A DNA stretch of 64,000 nt from Planctomycetota bacterium (GTDB taxonomy: Bacteria > Planctomycetota > JACQVV01 > JASMLP01), in the NCBI GenBank assembly GCA_030748635.1, contig JASMLP010000112.1, forward strand, positions 1 through 64,000, written 5' to 3'. The notes under the pieces were generated by a model. That model ran no database searches, was not told where the DNA came from, and was given only the letters and a program-made list of their open reading frames with translations. The position numbers and the translations under genes were made by a program. Every line of letters begins with the position of its first letter. Position 1 is the stretch's first letter. Below are positions 1 through 9,869 of the stretch, one piece after another.

Positions 1-1920
<1,920 letters not shown>

Positions 1921-1969
1921 TTACAGATCTGATACCCGATCTGTCTGACCCCATCCGAAGCGCAGAACC

Positions 1970-1988
1970 GTCTTGAGCAACTCAAGAC
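1970..1988. repeat. 8-bp perfect inverted repeat at small-gene stop codon
   Basis: GTCTTGAG-CAA-CTCAAGAC. The stop codon of the minus-strand 41-aa gene (1984-1982) is inside the right arm. No T-tract is seen on either strand. Confidence 0.5.
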
Positions 1989-2107
1989 CACAAGAAGTGG
2001 CAGCAGCGAAAAAGCTCGCCTCCCACCAGAAAGGCCAGGGAAAAGAGTATCAATCCGATCAAGATTTCTCCTCGTCCCGCAGGACGAGAGCTCGTTCTCG
2101 CTTGCAT
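1982..2107 (-). CDS. 41-aa single-helix membrane protein, unknown family
   Basis: A very small gene supported by a full AGGAGG Shine-Dalgarno, about 7 bases before the ATG. The product has a basic N-terminus (QARTSSRPAGRG), one hydrophobic helix from about residue 15 to 30 and a short Cys-Cys tail (ELFRCCHFLWS). The predicted topology is N-in with a short C-terminal segment. It lies about 210 bp downstream of, and on the same strand as, a second small protein of like design (2316-2471), with a terminator between them. The two share a helix ending in F-[LV]-[VL]-G-x-x-L followed by Cys, so they may be paralogues. Function is not known. It could be a false call, but SD, helix and basic-inside charge all agree. 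Confidence 0.55.
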   Translation of the reverse strand: MQARTSSRPAGRGEILIGLILFSLAFLVGGELFRCCHFLWS

Positions 2108-2215
2108 GATAGAACCTCCTAATTCGCATCCCACCGGCAAGCTGATTCCTGCCGATGCTCCGTGGTCACGTAAAAGGGTCTACCTTCTGTTGTGGGGCCC
2201 AAAATGTCAGCAAGC

Positions 2216-2258
2216 AAATAAAATCTCGATCGATGAGGAGTCACCCATCGACCGAGAT
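2216..2258 (-). terminator. intrinsic terminator downstream of the 51-aa gene
   Basis: Read on the minus strand, a 13-bp stem (ATCTCGGTCGATG pairing with CATCGATCGAGAT, one G-T pair) has a 10-base loop and is followed by TTTTATTT. It separates the two small genes into different transcripts unless there is read-through. Confidence 0.75.
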
Positions 2259-2315
2259 CACGACAGAAAGAAATCTTAAAATCGCTCGCCGAATCACAGC
2301 AAACGGAGAGCAGAA

Positions 2316-2471
2316 TCAGACCGGGATGGACCAGCTACGCAGCAGCATCACGCAAAGCTGATTTCCCAGGACAAAAGCGGTGGCGAACGCCACGGCACCG
2401 ACAGCCAGAGCCGCACCACGATTTGAACGACGTTTCCCCTTGCGATGCTCGATCATTCTTGTGTCAGTCAT
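2316..2471 (-). CDS. 51-aa single-helix membrane protein, unknown family
   Basis: Starts at an ATG 8 bases after an AAAGGGG Shine-Dalgarno-like run. The product has a strongly basic N-terminus (EHRKGKRRSNRG), a helix of about 19 residues rich in Ala and Val (about 20 to 37) and a short tail with one Cys and a Trp. This is a textbook N-in single-pass small protein. It has its own likely promoter (2492-2519) and an intrinsic terminator (2216-2258), which makes a real, independently expressed gene likely. It resembles the 41-aa protein at 1982-2107 in layout. I do not recognise the family. Confidence 0.6.
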   Translation of the reverse strand: MTDTRMIEHRKGKRRSNRGAALAVGAVAFATAFVLGNQLCVMLLRSWSIPV

Positions 2472-2491
2472 GATGCCAACCCCTTTCTGAC

Positions 2492-2519
2492 TCTATATTT
2501 ATGTAATCTTAGGACTCAA
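2492..2519 (-). promoter_or_regulatory. probable promoter of the 51-aa small gene
   Basis: On the minus strand TTGAGT, 16 bases, TATAGA; the hexamers match consensus at 4 of 6 positions each. It would start transcription about 14 bases before the ATG, close to the Shine-Dalgarno. Confidence 0.4.
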
Positions 2520-2937
2520 AAGGCTCTCGAATATTTTCTCGAGCGCCCTACATTTCCCCACCTGAATCCGATCGGGAGTGAGAAACACCAAAAAATGGAA
2601 ATTTTTCCGCCCAAACTCGAACTCGTGCCTGAATACGTGTGAATCGAGAACTGATCCGTAGGGTCAAGAAAACCTCTTTCCACACCCTTAGATACGCATT
2701 GCAAAGACCATGCTCTCAGAAAATCTTCAAAAAATTCCTTTTTTCACATATTGCCGACACACTCTCGACATCTCGAACCACCATCGACCTCCAGATGGAT
2801 TGACGTCCCCCTCAGGAGCGAAACCGCGACTTCCGCGAAAAGCCGCGCTTGGCTCCAGGAACGGGCCTTCCGGCTTTCCTTATCCCGAGGGACGGGATAA
2901 ATCATCTCGATCCCGCGCGCCCTGGAAGCCAAACGAG
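2520..2937. other. intergenic stretch without a recognisable gene
   Basis: No ORF here has convincing coding character on either strand. The one structure seen is a 7-bp inverted repeat at 2881-2899 (TATCCCG-AGGGA-CGGGATA) just beyond the stop of the minus-strand gene at 2938. It has no T-tract but could help end that transcript. Confidence 0.5.
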
Positions 2938-3915
2938 TTAGTCAGAAGATCCGGTCTCTTCTTTCGAATATTTCCAGGCGGCTAGTTTCAAGTGCGCAAC
3001 CACTGGATAGTGATCGCTCACATGGGCTCGATCTCCCGAAGGGTTCACCACCACCTGACAAATCCCTACCCGAGAGATCCCTCCCCCCAGAATATGATCG
3101 ATCCGCCCCAGAACCGGCTGGCCGGTCCAGTCGTGAAAGGTTCCCTGATCCAGCGGATCCGGGCTGAGGTCAAAAGCGTCCTGAATCGGCTCCTTGCAAA
3201 GGATCCGATACGCAACACCATCCGGCGCAACATTCAGATCCCCAATGGCCAGAACCGGATATCCCTGCCGAAGTCGGTTCAGGAGGGTGCCGCGAACCCG
3301 AACGGCGCAACGCCGTCTCGCCAGGGAGTTCTGGTCAGGCAGATGCAGGTTGTAAACAAAAAATTCGTACGGTTCGCCGGCAAGATCCCGAAGGTGAAGC
3401 CAGGTGACAACCCGGGGAAAGGAGTTTCCCCAGCTAGTCGATCCTCGGCAATCGGGACGTTCCGATAGCCAGTAAGATCCGGAGTCGATCTTTTGGAATC
3501 GGCTCCGACGATAAAAGATAGAGCAAAACTCCCCCATGACTCCGCCGTACGAGCCCTCGCCAACAAAATCGTGAGACGGTAAACCTTTGCGGACATCCTC
3601 GAGTTGATGGTAAAGATCTTCTTGCAGACCCAAGATGTCCGGATCAGCCTTCCGAATCACCTGGAGAGCCCTCGCTCTACGCTGGGACCACTCCGGCCCG
3701 GGCACCAGCGGCAAATCGATCTTGAGATTAAAAGTCATCACCTTCATCTCGGGCCCACCCACCGAGGTGTCCGGCGCGAGCCAACTTTCAACCGATGTGC
3801 TTTCTATCGGAGCATCGAAACGATTTCCAGGATCCCGAGCGGTCCAGACCAGTTCAGCGAGCGAAAGAACCGCAAAAACCACCACACTCGTGCCAGCCAA
3901 AATCCGAGATAACAT
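2938..3915 (-). CDS. secreted endonuclease/exonuclease/phosphatase family protein
   Basis: 325 aa from the ATG at 3915, which has GGGAG 5 bases upstream; a TTG at 3927 would add only four residues. An N-terminal hydrophobic segment (about 3 to 22) looks like a signal peptide or anchor, so the enzyme probably acts outside the cytoplasm. The EEP fold is shown in order by TFNLK (Asn), LGLQED (Glu metal ligand), YNLHLPD, IGDLNVAPD (Asp/Asn), RIDHIL and SDHYPV (catalytic His). Family members hydrolyse phosphodiesters in DNA, RNA, phosphoinositides or sphingomyelin; nothing here fixes the substrate. It stands alone, with an empty stretch downstream and the divergent aldehyde dehydrogenase upstream. 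Confidence 0.85.
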   Translation of the reverse strand: MLSRILAGTSVVVFAVLSLAELVWTARDPGNRFDAPIESTSVESWLAPDTSVGGPEMKVMTFNLKIDLPLVPGPEWSQRRARALQVIRKADPDILGLQEDLYHQLEDVRKGLPSHDFVGEGSYGGVMGEFCSIFYRRSRFQKIDSGSYWLSERPDCRGSTSWGNSFPRVVTWLHLRDLAGEPYEFFVYNLHLPDQNSLARRRCAVRVRGTLLNRLRQGYPVLAIGDLNVAPDGVAYRILCKEPIQDAFDLSPDPLDQGTFHDWTGQPVLGRIDHILGGGISRVGICQVVVNPSGDRAHVSDHYPVVAHLKLAAWKYSKEETGSSD

Positions 3916-3955
3916 CGCCACTCCCAAGACAAGGAACGAAAGCCCATAAAAGGAC

Positions 3956-3993
3956 CGAATACTCGCTCTTTCTCGCGAATACTCGTTCTTTCT
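3956..3993. promoter_or_regulatory. two 18-bp direct repeats with 20-bp period
   Basis: CGAATACTCG[C/T]TCTTTCT occurs at 3956-3973 and 3976-3993 with one mismatch. A 20-bp period puts both copies on one face of the helix, as expected for a dimeric regulator. The repeat sits between the divergent exonuclease-like gene and the aldehyde dehydrogenase gene. Confidence 0.5.
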
Positions 3994-4091
3994 TAACGGT
4001 TATGTACTCAAAGTATAGGTCAGAAGGACCCGCCCGGCACGCCGCAGTGCGTCAAATCTCTCCTTGGAACCGTAGGGCTCCAAATCCGCAG

Positions 4092-4120
4092 TTGTTCCTC
4101 CTGCCAAGGAACTCTATAAT
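4092..4120 (+). promoter_or_regulatory. sigma70-type promoter, start codon 10 bases past the -10
   Basis: TTGTTC, 17 bases, TATAAT. Transcription would begin near 4127 and the ATG is at 4130, so the mRNA would be almost leaderless. No Shine-Dalgarno can be fitted in. Confidence 0.7.
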
Positions 4121-4129
4121 TCGGAACTT

Positions 4130-5629
4130 ATGGATTCGGATCTCAAGGCGCTTCAAGACGTTCGGGACCTTCTCGGTGCTGCCCGAGCTGCACAGAAAGA
4201 ATACCTGCACTTCAATCAGTCCCAGGTAGACCGAGTCTGTGAATCGGTGGTCCAGGCGGGCTTAGACCATGCTCGCTACCTGGCCGAACTGGCTGCGGAG
4301 GAAACACAGCTAGGAGTCGCCGAGAGCAAAGTACTCAAAAATGAGTTCTCGGTCCGTGATGCGTGGGAAGATTTCAAGGATCTCAAGACAGTCGGCATTA
4401 TCAAATCCGAACCGGAAAACGGATACCATGAGATTGCTGAACCCTTCGGGGTCGTCGCGGCCGTGATTCCCATGACCAATCCGACTTCCACCGCCCTGTT
4501 CAAGATTCTGATCTCACTCAAAACGAGAAACGCGATCGTCGTCAGCCCTCACCCCCGTTCGGTGCGCTGTATCGCTGAAAGCTGTCGCATCGCTCAGGAA
4601 GCAGCTGTTCGCGCGGGCGCCCCACAAGGGCTGATACAGTGGATGACGCAAGTGACTATCGAAGCCACTCAGCACCTCATGGGCCATGAATGGACCGACC
4701 TGATCGTCGCCACAGGTGGCGAAGGACTCGTTCACGCCGCCTACTCTGCGGGTAATCCCGCCTACGGAGTGGGCCCAGGAAATGTGTCGGTCTACATTCA
4801 CAGATCCGCTGATGTCCCCCACGCAGCAGCCGCCATCGTGACCAGCCAGACCTTCGACAACGCAACCATCTGCTGCTCGGAACAATCGCTGGTCTGTGAC
4901 CAGAGTCGCAGCCAGGAATTCCTCTCTGAACTCAAACGACACAAGGCGCATGTCACCTCTCCCGAAGAGACCACCATGCTGGAACGAGTCTGCGTCCGAG
5001 GACGCATGATGAACCCCGAGATCGTCGGTAAGTTCCCCGCCTTTATTGCCCGTAAAGCTGGCTTTTCAATCCCCGAAGACACCACGGTTTTGATCGTCCC
5101 CTATCAAGGCGTAGGCCCCAAATACCCACTTTCTTGTGAAATCCTCACCCCTCTACTTACTTACTACGAAGCGGATAACGAACAACAAGCCGAGGAGCTT
5201 TGCCTCGAAATTCTTCGATTTGGAGGACTGGGTCACACGTTTGGCATCCACGCCACAGACGAAGAACTCATTCGAAGCTGGGCTTTCAAGATGCCGGTCA
5301 ATCGCTATCTGGTCAACGCTCCGACCACCCAGGGGGGCATCGGGTTCTCGGTAAAAATGGAACCGTCGATGACCCTCGGATGCGGATCCTTCGGAAAAAA
5401 TATTTCCGGGGACAACATCACGGCTCGCCACCTGATGTGCATCAAGAAATTCTGTTACATCAAACCGGAATTCGACCAGAAGTACATCCAGCCACGCCTC
5501 CAGGGGACCTCAACCTCCCCAACTCCCAGTGCTCAGCCAAACCCCGAACTCCATGCAGGCGCGCCCCGCCCCGTCCTCGCCCCCGTTCGGCCCTACCTCA
5601 TGGACAAACACAACCGGCGCCGTCTGTAG
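4130..5629 (+). CDS. CoA-acylating aldehyde dehydrogenase (EutE/PduP/AdhE-N-like)
   Basis: 499 aa. Expected reaction: aldehyde + CoA + NAD+ to acyl-CoA + NADH. The catalytic cysteine lies in FDNATICCSEQS (about residue 248), the form found in acetylating dehydrogenases and the AdhE N-terminal half; PMTNPTSTALFK and GVGPGNVSVYI are cofactor-site motifs of this subfamily. The Glu seen in classical hydrolytic ALDHs is not evident, as expected for the acylating type. After the catalytic domain (ends near 455) comes a Pro-rich tail of about 45 residues with a basic end (MDKHNRRRL), which may be a docking peptide. There are no microcompartment shell or alcohol dehydrogenase genes nearby, so substrate and pathway stay open. 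A promoter at 4092-4120 and a 20-bp-period repeat at 3956-3993 lie upstream. Confidence 0.87.
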   Translation: MDSDLKALQDVRDLLGAARAAQKEYLHFNQSQVDRVCESVVQAGLDHARYLAELAAEETQLGVAESKVLKNEFSVRDAWEDFKDLKTVGIIKSEPENGYHEIAEPFGVVAAVIPMTNPTSTALFKILISLKTRNAIVVSPHPRSVRCIAESCRIAQEAAVRAGAPQGLIQWMTQVTIEATQHLMGHEWTDLIVATGGEGLVHAAYSAGNPAYGVGPGNVSVYIHRSADVPHAAAAIVTSQTFDNATICCSEQSLVCDQSRSQEFLSELKRHKAHVTSPEETTMLERVCVRGRMMNPEIVGKFPAFIARKAGFSIPEDTTVLIVPYQGVGPKYPLSCEILTPLLTYYEADNEQQAEELCLEILRFGGLGHTFGIHATDEELIRSWAFKMPVNRYLVNAPTTQGGIGFSVKMEPSMTLGCGSFGKNISGDNITARHLMCIKKFCYIKPEFDQKYIQPRLQGTSTSPTPSAQPNPELHAGAPRPVLAPVRPYLMDKHNRRRL

Positions 5630-5652
5630 AACTCCTCCGGGTAGCGTTCAAG

Positions 5653-5679
5653 AGGTCATTTATCGGACCGTAATGACCT
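5653..5679. terminator. convergent stem-loop between the aldehyde dehydrogenase gene and the 561-aa gene
   Basis: AGGTCATT, 11-base loop, AATGACCT. It includes the stop codon of the minus-strand gene at 5656 and lies 24 bases past the plus-strand stop. No T-tract; possible bidirectional 3' end. Confidence 0.4.
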
Positions 5680-7341
5680 GACCGACTTTCCGATATCTTC
5701 GAGAGCCTGATCCGTGGGTCGACCGGACTCCCATAGTCCGGCAAATCGCATCTCCAGCTCCAGTAAACGCGCCCCTTGCCAGCGGATTACGGCTTCCCCG
5801 GATCGGATCGACTCACTATCCAGCAAGGGGGGAACGACCGGCAAAGACCGGAGAACCCCTCGGCCCTGAGTTCTCAAAACCCGAGCTTCCCAGACTAGAG
5901 CCCATGAAGTCCAGTCGGCAGCCTCAAGACTTCGAGCCTGTTGAACTCGCGTCATCTGAGCTTCCAACTCCGCCAACCGTTGCTTCATCTCCATCCGCCC
6001 CACCGCGATCGCATCCTGTCGTATACCCGAAAAAGCGTGCTTGAGGAAAATTTTGGTGACGAGCTTTCGGAAACGGACCCTGGAGTCTAACTCTGGACTC
6101 TCGCTCCGTTCACCCGACTGGGTTCGCTTTGAATAGGCCTCTTTCCACCAGACGATCCCTTCCATAGCCAGTCCGCAAAGATCCGACATCAAGGGGGATG
6201 AGCCGCCGACTTTCTCCTGGACAACTTCACGCAAATCGTGAAACCAGTGGGCTGACGCACGTACCCAGGACTTTCGATTCTTCCAGGGGAATCGGTCGAG
6301 TTCCGAGATCACAACCAGAACATCCTCGAAGTTCTGATAAGAAAGCAAACGAGCCGACGGTTCCTTGCCAATCAGGGAGCGAGGGGCGATGCGCTGACCT
6401 TGCGCTGTCAACCAGACCTGGAGTGCCGGGATCACCTCCTGAGTCAAAACATCTCCAGCACGATCCGAACTCAAAACCCATTCGAGATTAAGCGTACGAA
6501 CCCACCCCTTGCGAACCTCTTTGTAGGATCGCCTCGGAGGAGGACCCCGCCACTCCGGGACCTTCGCGAGAAAATCTCGGGCCTCGTACTCTGCATCTCT
6601 CAGGTAGTTCATCAACCGGGAGAGCAAACGATCGGTTCGATAAAAAGGAGGAAATGTCCATCGAGTAAGTCGCTGCTTCTCTGCCTGAGAAAGTTCTTGG
6701 CAACGAGTCACAAAAGACCCAAGCCATTTTCGAAAAGCCCCCCTTTGCTCGGCAGTTGGACTCTCCAACGCACCCAGCCGATCGTTCCTTTCTCGGGCTT
6801 CTCGATAGAGTCCCTCCGTTCTCTTTTCCAGCTGTATCAGAACCTCTCGATCCCGCCGAAGCGCGTTCACCCTTGACTTGGATGTACCCAGACTCAAGCC
6901 GACCCCCATCTCGTATCCGGTCCTATCTCCATCCAGGAGACCACGAATCTTTCCGGGCTGATTAGCCGGGAAAAAAGAGGCGGACACCCAGTAGTCTCTA
7001 GGGAAGAACAGAGCCCGATACTCGCCAAATCGAGCCTCGAATCCTTGCCCATCGCAACGCACCGCTCGCCGATCCAAAACTCGCCCCTCATCTCCATCGG
7101 CATGGAGTGTCACTTGCAACCAGACCCCAACCGGTAGTCCATGAGTCTTTCCTTTCAACACCAGCGAGTGACCACTGGGCGCTGAAACGCGTTCAAACCC
7201 CGACAAAGTAAAAGGAGGTTCTGCGACCGACGGCGAGGCGATCAAGCCGCCGGTGAGGAGCCACAAAAAACCGATTACGATCCGCTTGATGTAACAGAAT
7301 CTCCGACAGTGGAGTTGGAGCAAGTTATAATGAACGACCAT
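5656..7341 (-). CDS. secreted protein of unknown function, 561 aa
   Basis: I do not recognise a family. The N-terminus has a basic stretch (CRRFCYIKR) and a hydrophobic core (IVIGFLWLLTGGLIAS) followed by PSVAEPP, consistent with Sec export and cleavage after Ala at about 40. Residues 45-140 look beta-rich and resemble an immunoglobulin-like or carboxypeptidase-regulatory-type domain (GHSLVLKGKTHGLPVGVWL). From about 150 on the chain is mostly charged helix with many Glu, Arg and Leu, without repeats I can identify. The start overlaps the 3' end of tmk by 17 bp, so the two form an operon. A start further in, close to the signal peptide, is possible. Confidence 0.7.
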   Translation of the reverse strand: MVVHYNLLQLHCRRFCYIKRIVIGFLWLLTGGLIASPSVAEPPFTLSGFERVSAPSGHSLVLKGKTHGLPVGVWLQVTLHADGDEGRVLDRRAVRCDGQGFEARFGEYRALFFPRDYWVSASFFPANQPGKIRGLLDGDRTGYEMGVGLSLGTSKSRVNALRRDREVLIQLEKRTEGLYREARERNDRLGALESPTAEQRGAFRKWLGSFVTRCQELSQAEKQRLTRWTFPPFYRTDRLLSRLMNYLRDAEYEARDFLAKVPEWRGPPPRRSYKEVRKGWVRTLNLEWVLSSDRAGDVLTQEVIPALQVWLTAQGQRIAPRSLIGKEPSARLLSYQNFEDVLVVISELDRFPWKNRKSWVRASAHWFHDLREVVQEKVGGSSPLMSDLCGLAMEGIVWWKEAYSKRTQSGERSESPELDSRVRFRKLVTKIFLKHAFSGIRQDAIAVGRMEMKQRLAELEAQMTRVQQARSLEAADWTSWALVWEARVLRTQGRGVLRSLPVVPPLLDSESIRSGEAVIRWQGARLLELEMRFAGLWESGRPTDQALEDIGKSVRSLRSDK

Positions 7342-7996
7342 GTTCCACGAAAAGAGGGGTCAATCGGGTCAGGATTTCGTCAAAAACATCATCCACCGAG
7401 CCTGTCCCGTCAATAATTTCCAGTCGCTCCCCTTCGGATTTCAAAGCTTCCATACAAAACTCATAATGAGAACTGACTCGCTCCAGGATTTCAGGCTCTT
7501 CGAAAAGATCCCGATGTCGCCGGTCCAGATTACGACGCGTTTCACACACCGAGACTGGAACCCGAAGGAAAAGGGTCATATCCGGACGACGAGCTCGCCG
7601 ATTAACCTCTCGCAACCACTGAAAATTGGAACGGTCCTTCTCCATCTGGTAGGCCAGACTGGAAAGAACATAGCGATCACTGATAACATCCACTCCATCT
7701 TCGAGACGCGGCAGAACCACATGTTGCAGGTGATCGATTCGGTCCGCAGCAAAAAGGAGGGCCAACGCAGAAGACTCCATCGATTTCGCCTCCTCACCCC
7801 CCGAAGCCGAAACCACTCGCTTCCCGAGCATCAGGCGGATCAAAGATCCTGTCGGTCCCGGAGAAGGTTCGGCTGTCACCACCGCCTCTCCGCCGAGTCT
7901 CCGAAGATGATCACGCAAGCGACGAGATTGGGTCGTCGTACCTGAACCATCAAGCCCCTCGAATACGACAAAGAATCCCGTTCCTCTTTTCACCAT
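7325..7996 (-). CDS. tmk: thymidylate kinase
   Basis: Phosphorylates dTMP to dTDP. 223 aa, slightly longer than the usual ~210. The P-loop is FEGLDGSGTTTQ (about 13 to 24), with Thr where most have Lys-Ser/Thr: the family form is GxDGxGKTT, so the usual P-loop Lys is Thr here and the call deserves a check. Other motifs fit: the DR[YH] element in ISDRYVLSSLAYQ, TAEPSPGPTG for the dTMP site, and a lid rich in Arg (ETRRNLDRRHRDLFE). It is divergent from ktrB with 81 bp between start codons, and overlaps the secreted unknown downstream. Confidence 0.9.
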   Translation of the reverse strand: MVKRGTGFFVVFEGLDGSGTTTQSRRLRDHLRRLGGEAVVTAEPSPGPTGSLIRLMLGKRVVSASGGEEAKSMESSALALLFAADRIDHLQHVVLPRLEDGVDVISDRYVLSSLAYQMEKDRSNFQWLREVNRRARRPDMTLFLRVPVSVCETRRNLDRRHRDLFEEPEILERVSSHYEFCMEALKSEGERLEIIDGTGSVDDVFDEILTRLTPLFVEHGRSL

Positions 7997-8077
7997 GGCC
8001 TTACGAATTCCTCATTTCTACTTAACTCCGTGAATCAAACACTTTCGATCGACTGACCATCCACGTCAAGAGCCCAC

Positions 8078-9841
8078 GTGTCCAGCACAACACCTCCCCC
8101 CCCCACAGAAGACACCGTTAGCGTAACACGGGACCGCCGGATTCGAACCCGTCTGATCTATATTGCTGGCCTCGCAAGCATAGTGGATCTGATCATTTCA
8201 GGTCCATCCACCACAGACACTTATTTGCTTTGCACCGCCGGTTTCGACCTTGTACTCGGGATCATCTTTGTCGCGCTTCTGATCCACGACCACCGATTGA
8301 CGACCCAAAGTCTCATTCCAACCGTGATCTACCTGGGTCTGATCGGTGTGAGCTCGGCTTCCTGGTATTCCCCGGATATTTCGTTCACCACCACATTCAT
8401 CTGGCTCCGTATTCTTCGTGGCTGCTTGATCCTCCATGTGCTGGCCGAGCACATCCAGGATCTCCATCAGTACGATATGTACGAAAATATCACCCACCGA
8501 TATAGCAAAAGCCCAGCCCTCGTCTTTCTATTGAGTTTCGCGGTGGTCATTTTCGTTGGGACCATTTTGCTAGCACAGTCCGCTTTCACGACCTCCGGCG
8601 ACGCGACCCCCATACTGGACGCATTTTTCACCGCAACCAGTGCGACGTGCGTCACCGGACTGACCACACTGGACACGGGAACTCACTGGAATCTGGGGGG
8701 ACAAATTGTTGTTCTCGTACTCATCCAGGTAGGCGCCCTGGGCATCATGAGCCTCGTCTCGGTCTGTTTTCTGCTCCTCAAGGAACGCATGGCTCTCACC
8801 GACGAACAGATTGTCGGCCGGTCACTCAGCGCTTCTTCTCGAACGATGGCTCCCATGAAAGCGACCGTTCGCCGAGTGGTGTTATGGGCGGTCACCTTTG
8901 AAGTCCTGGGATTCTGTCTCCTGGCTCGACTCTGGCCGACAGAATCCGAACCGGCCTATTGGGATGCGCTCTTTCACTCGATCTCGGCGTTTTGCAACGC
9001 GGGATTTTCGCTCGAGAGCAGCAGCCTCATGAACTTTGGGAAGAACCCTCTGATTCTTACTGTGATCATGACACTGATCATCATGGGAGGACTCGGCGTC
9101 ACCGTCCTGATCAATATGGGCCAACAGTGCGTGTCTCGATGGAGAGGAAAACGCAAGTATGTCCTCTCGCTCCAAACACGAATTGTTCTCCTCAGCACCC
9201 TCAGCCTACTCGTCCTGGGGTCGTTCAGTTTTGCCATAACCGAGTGGCGAGGGGTTCTACGTGACATGGAGCCGGGCGAAGGGGTCTTCTTTTGCCTCTT
9301 TCAAGCCACCACCTCGCGTACCGCGGGTTTCAATACGGTCGACATCGACTCTCTCTCCGACGCTTCGCTGGTCACAACCATGGCGTTGATGTTCATCGGA
9401 GGCTCCCCGGCATCGACCGCGGGGGGAATCAAAACCACCACCTTTTTCCTGCTCCTGCTGGCGATCTGGGGAATTCTAAAAAATAGGGAAGAACCGCAGA
9501 TCTTCGGCCGCACGATCCCACGAGCTAACCTGTACCGAGCGACCGCGATTTTCACTCTCGGCCTAGGGATTCTTCTCCTTTTCAGCATCCTGATATTGGC
9601 GATAGAACAGAAAAACCCCGCTTGCTCCTTTCGGTCGATCGTCTTCGAAGTTTTCAGCGCATTCGGAACGGTCGGACTTTCCGCTGGAATCACGGCAAAA
9701 CTTTCTGGTCTCAGCAAGTTCCTCGTGTGTATTCTCATGTTTCTCGGCCGAATCGGACCGATCACTCTCGCGGTTGCCCTGACAACCGGAGAAGCGCCTC
9801 GTTCACGCACCTTCCCTTACGAAGGAGTGGGGGTCGGCTGA
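8078..9841 (+). CDS. ktrB: TrkH/KtrB-type potassium transporter with extra N-terminal membrane domain
   Basis: Ion-conducting subunit of a K+ uptake system. The four pore repeats are each visible with their filter glycine: TCVTGL (about 190), FCNAGF, SRTAGF and FGTVGL. The protein is 587 aa, about 140 longer than a typical KtrB (~450), and the excess is N-terminal: four predicted helices at about 24-42, 48-70, 78-95 and 103-122, the fourth with Arg spaced by three (WLRILRGC). This arrangement recalls a voltage-sensor-like module; that is inference. GTG start. The partner KtrA follows after 28 bp. Confidence 0.9.
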   Translation: MSSTTPPPPTEDTVSVTRDRRIRTRLIYIAGLASIVDLIISGPSTTDTYLLCTAGFDLVLGIIFVALLIHDHRLTTQSLIPTVIYLGLIGVSSASWYSPDISFTTTFIWLRILRGCLILHVLAEHIQDLHQYDMYENITHRYSKSPALVFLLSFAVVIFVGTILLAQSAFTTSGDATPILDAFFTATSATCVTGLTTLDTGTHWNLGGQIVVLVLIQVGALGIMSLVSVCFLLLKERMALTDEQIVGRSLSASSRTMAPMKATVRRVVLWAVTFEVLGFCLLARLWPTESEPAYWDALFHSISAFCNAGFSLESSSLMNFGKNPLILTVIMTLIIMGGLGVTVLINMGQQCVSRWRGKRKYVLSLQTRIVLLSTLSLLVLGSFSFAITEWRGVLRDMEPGEGVFFCLFQATTSRTAGFNTVDIDSLSDASLVTTMALMFIGGSPASTAGGIKTTTFFLLLLAIWGILKNREEPQIFGRTIPRANLYRATAIFTLGLGILLLFSILILAIEQKNPACSFRSIVFEVFSAFGTVGLSAGITAKLSGLSKFLVCILMFLGRIGPITLAVALTTGEAPRSRTFPYEGVGVG

Positions 9842-9869
9842 CCTTACTTGACAGGAGAAATCAAATATC

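Noticed and set aside
3956..3993. CRISPR-like repeat
   Set aside because: Only two copies with a 2-bp gap and no spacer array or cas genes; an operator-like direct repeat fits better. No CRISPR array was seen anywhere in the window.
4130..5629. Bacterial microcompartment locus
   Set aside because: The aldehyde dehydrogenase is present but no shell proteins or diol/ethanolamine enzymes are encoded nearby.
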